Positions 6,102-6,328 of a stretch of DNA of 6,328 nucleotides are shown here, piece by piece; position 1 is the stretch's first letter; every line of letters starts with the position of its first letter. A program made the position numbers and the translations under genes. Source of the DNA: Candidatus Methanogaster sp. UBA203 (GTDB lineage: Archaea; Halobacteriota; Methanosarcinia; Methanosarcinales; Methanogasteraceae); the NCBI GenBank assembly GCA_002503595.1, contig DASC01000169.1:1-6328 (forward strand), read 5' to 3'. The notes beneath the pieces are model-generated. The model saw only the letters and a list, made by a program, of their open reading frames with translations, ran no database searches and was not told the DNA's origin.

Positions 6102-6328
6102 GGTCTGTTCGGAGACGAATTGTTATGGATGATGATGAGGATCCGCTGGGCGGCGTTGCAAATCTCTTCGATGCTGCGATGGTCTTTGCGGTCGCGCTCC
6201 TTGTTGCGCTTGTCGTCTCCTATAATGTGCCGGAACTGCTTGACGCTGATGCGAGCGTGACGATTGTCAAGAACCCGGGAGACCCGAATATGCAGGTTAT
6301 AATCAAGCTGACATTCCGCAGGTCACCA
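6098..6328 (+). CDS. DUF2149 protein, ExbD-like partner (3' end beyond window)
   Basis: The first 77 codons are present and the gene runs off the window. The GTG start overlaps the upstream stop as GTGA, so translation is probably coupled. The order of parts is a short basic and acidic cytoplasmic tail (1-19), one membrane helix (about 23-41), then an external domain beginning with the DUF2149-type NPGDPNMQVIIK block. The helix start, NLFDAAMVFAVALLVAL (22-38), resembles the FIDVMLVLLIIF region of ExbD. D25 falls at the place of the proton-carrying Asp of ExbD/TolR/MotB. With the adjacent ExbB-like gene this suggests a two-part proton-driven motor. It equates by position to hmuV. Known members are about 110-125 residues by my memory, so about 35-50 codons may be missing. 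An alternative start is ATG 6125, which would remove the basic tail. Confidence 0.82.
   Translation, partial: MRSVRRRIVMDDDEDPLGGVANLFDAAMVFAVALLVALVVSYNVPELLDADASVTIVKNPGDPNMQVIIKLTFRRSP

Overview
The window looks like a piece of a euryarchaeal chromosome, most likely from a methanogen or a related ANME/Syntrophoarchaeum-type lineage. The reasons are strong GGAGG-type ribosome binding sites, a surface-anchored CobN-family protein, and its linkage to DUF2162, MotA/TolQ/ExbB and DUF2149 genes, an association I know from methanogen genomes. Placement is by recognition only; no search was run.

Layout. Positions 1-225 are an AT-rich intergenic region with no gene. It holds about four degenerate copies of a roughly 30-bp-spaced, dyad-containing element (19-126) and a clear two-tier RNA hairpin in the leader (136-190). 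The 3' arm of this hairpin could instead pair with the first gene's Shine-Dalgarno. Four genes follow on the + strand, packed as one operon: a 1510-residue CobN/Mg-chelatase-H-like protein with signal peptide and C-terminal membrane anchor (226-4758); a DUF2162 predicted multi-pass transporter (4769-5472) whose reading frame is broken by an apparent one-base loss near 4852; a MotA/TolQ/ExbB proton-channel protein (5484-6101); and the start of a DUF2149 protein (6098 to the window end), which looks like a divergent ExbD. The gaps are 10 nt, 11 nt and a 4-nt overlap.

How the genes may work together. The gene order matches the hmuS-T-U-V part of the Bacteroidetes haem-uptake operon (hmuYRSTUV) as I remember it. 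In that operon a CobN-like protein acts with an ExbB-like channel and a small partner. Here the CobN-like protein is secreted and tethered outside the membrane, so it cannot use cytoplasmic ATP with ChlI/ChlD-type AAA+ partners. Its central metal-site motifs are also degraded. My inference is an extracytoplasmic tetrapyrrole- or metal-handling machine (capture or dechelation of haem, corrinoid or F430-like compounds). It would be driven by proton motive force through the ExbB/ExbD-like pair, with DUF2162 as the membrane permease. No TonB or outer-membrane receptor is seen, which is expected for a single-membrane archaeon and makes the motor's target an open question.
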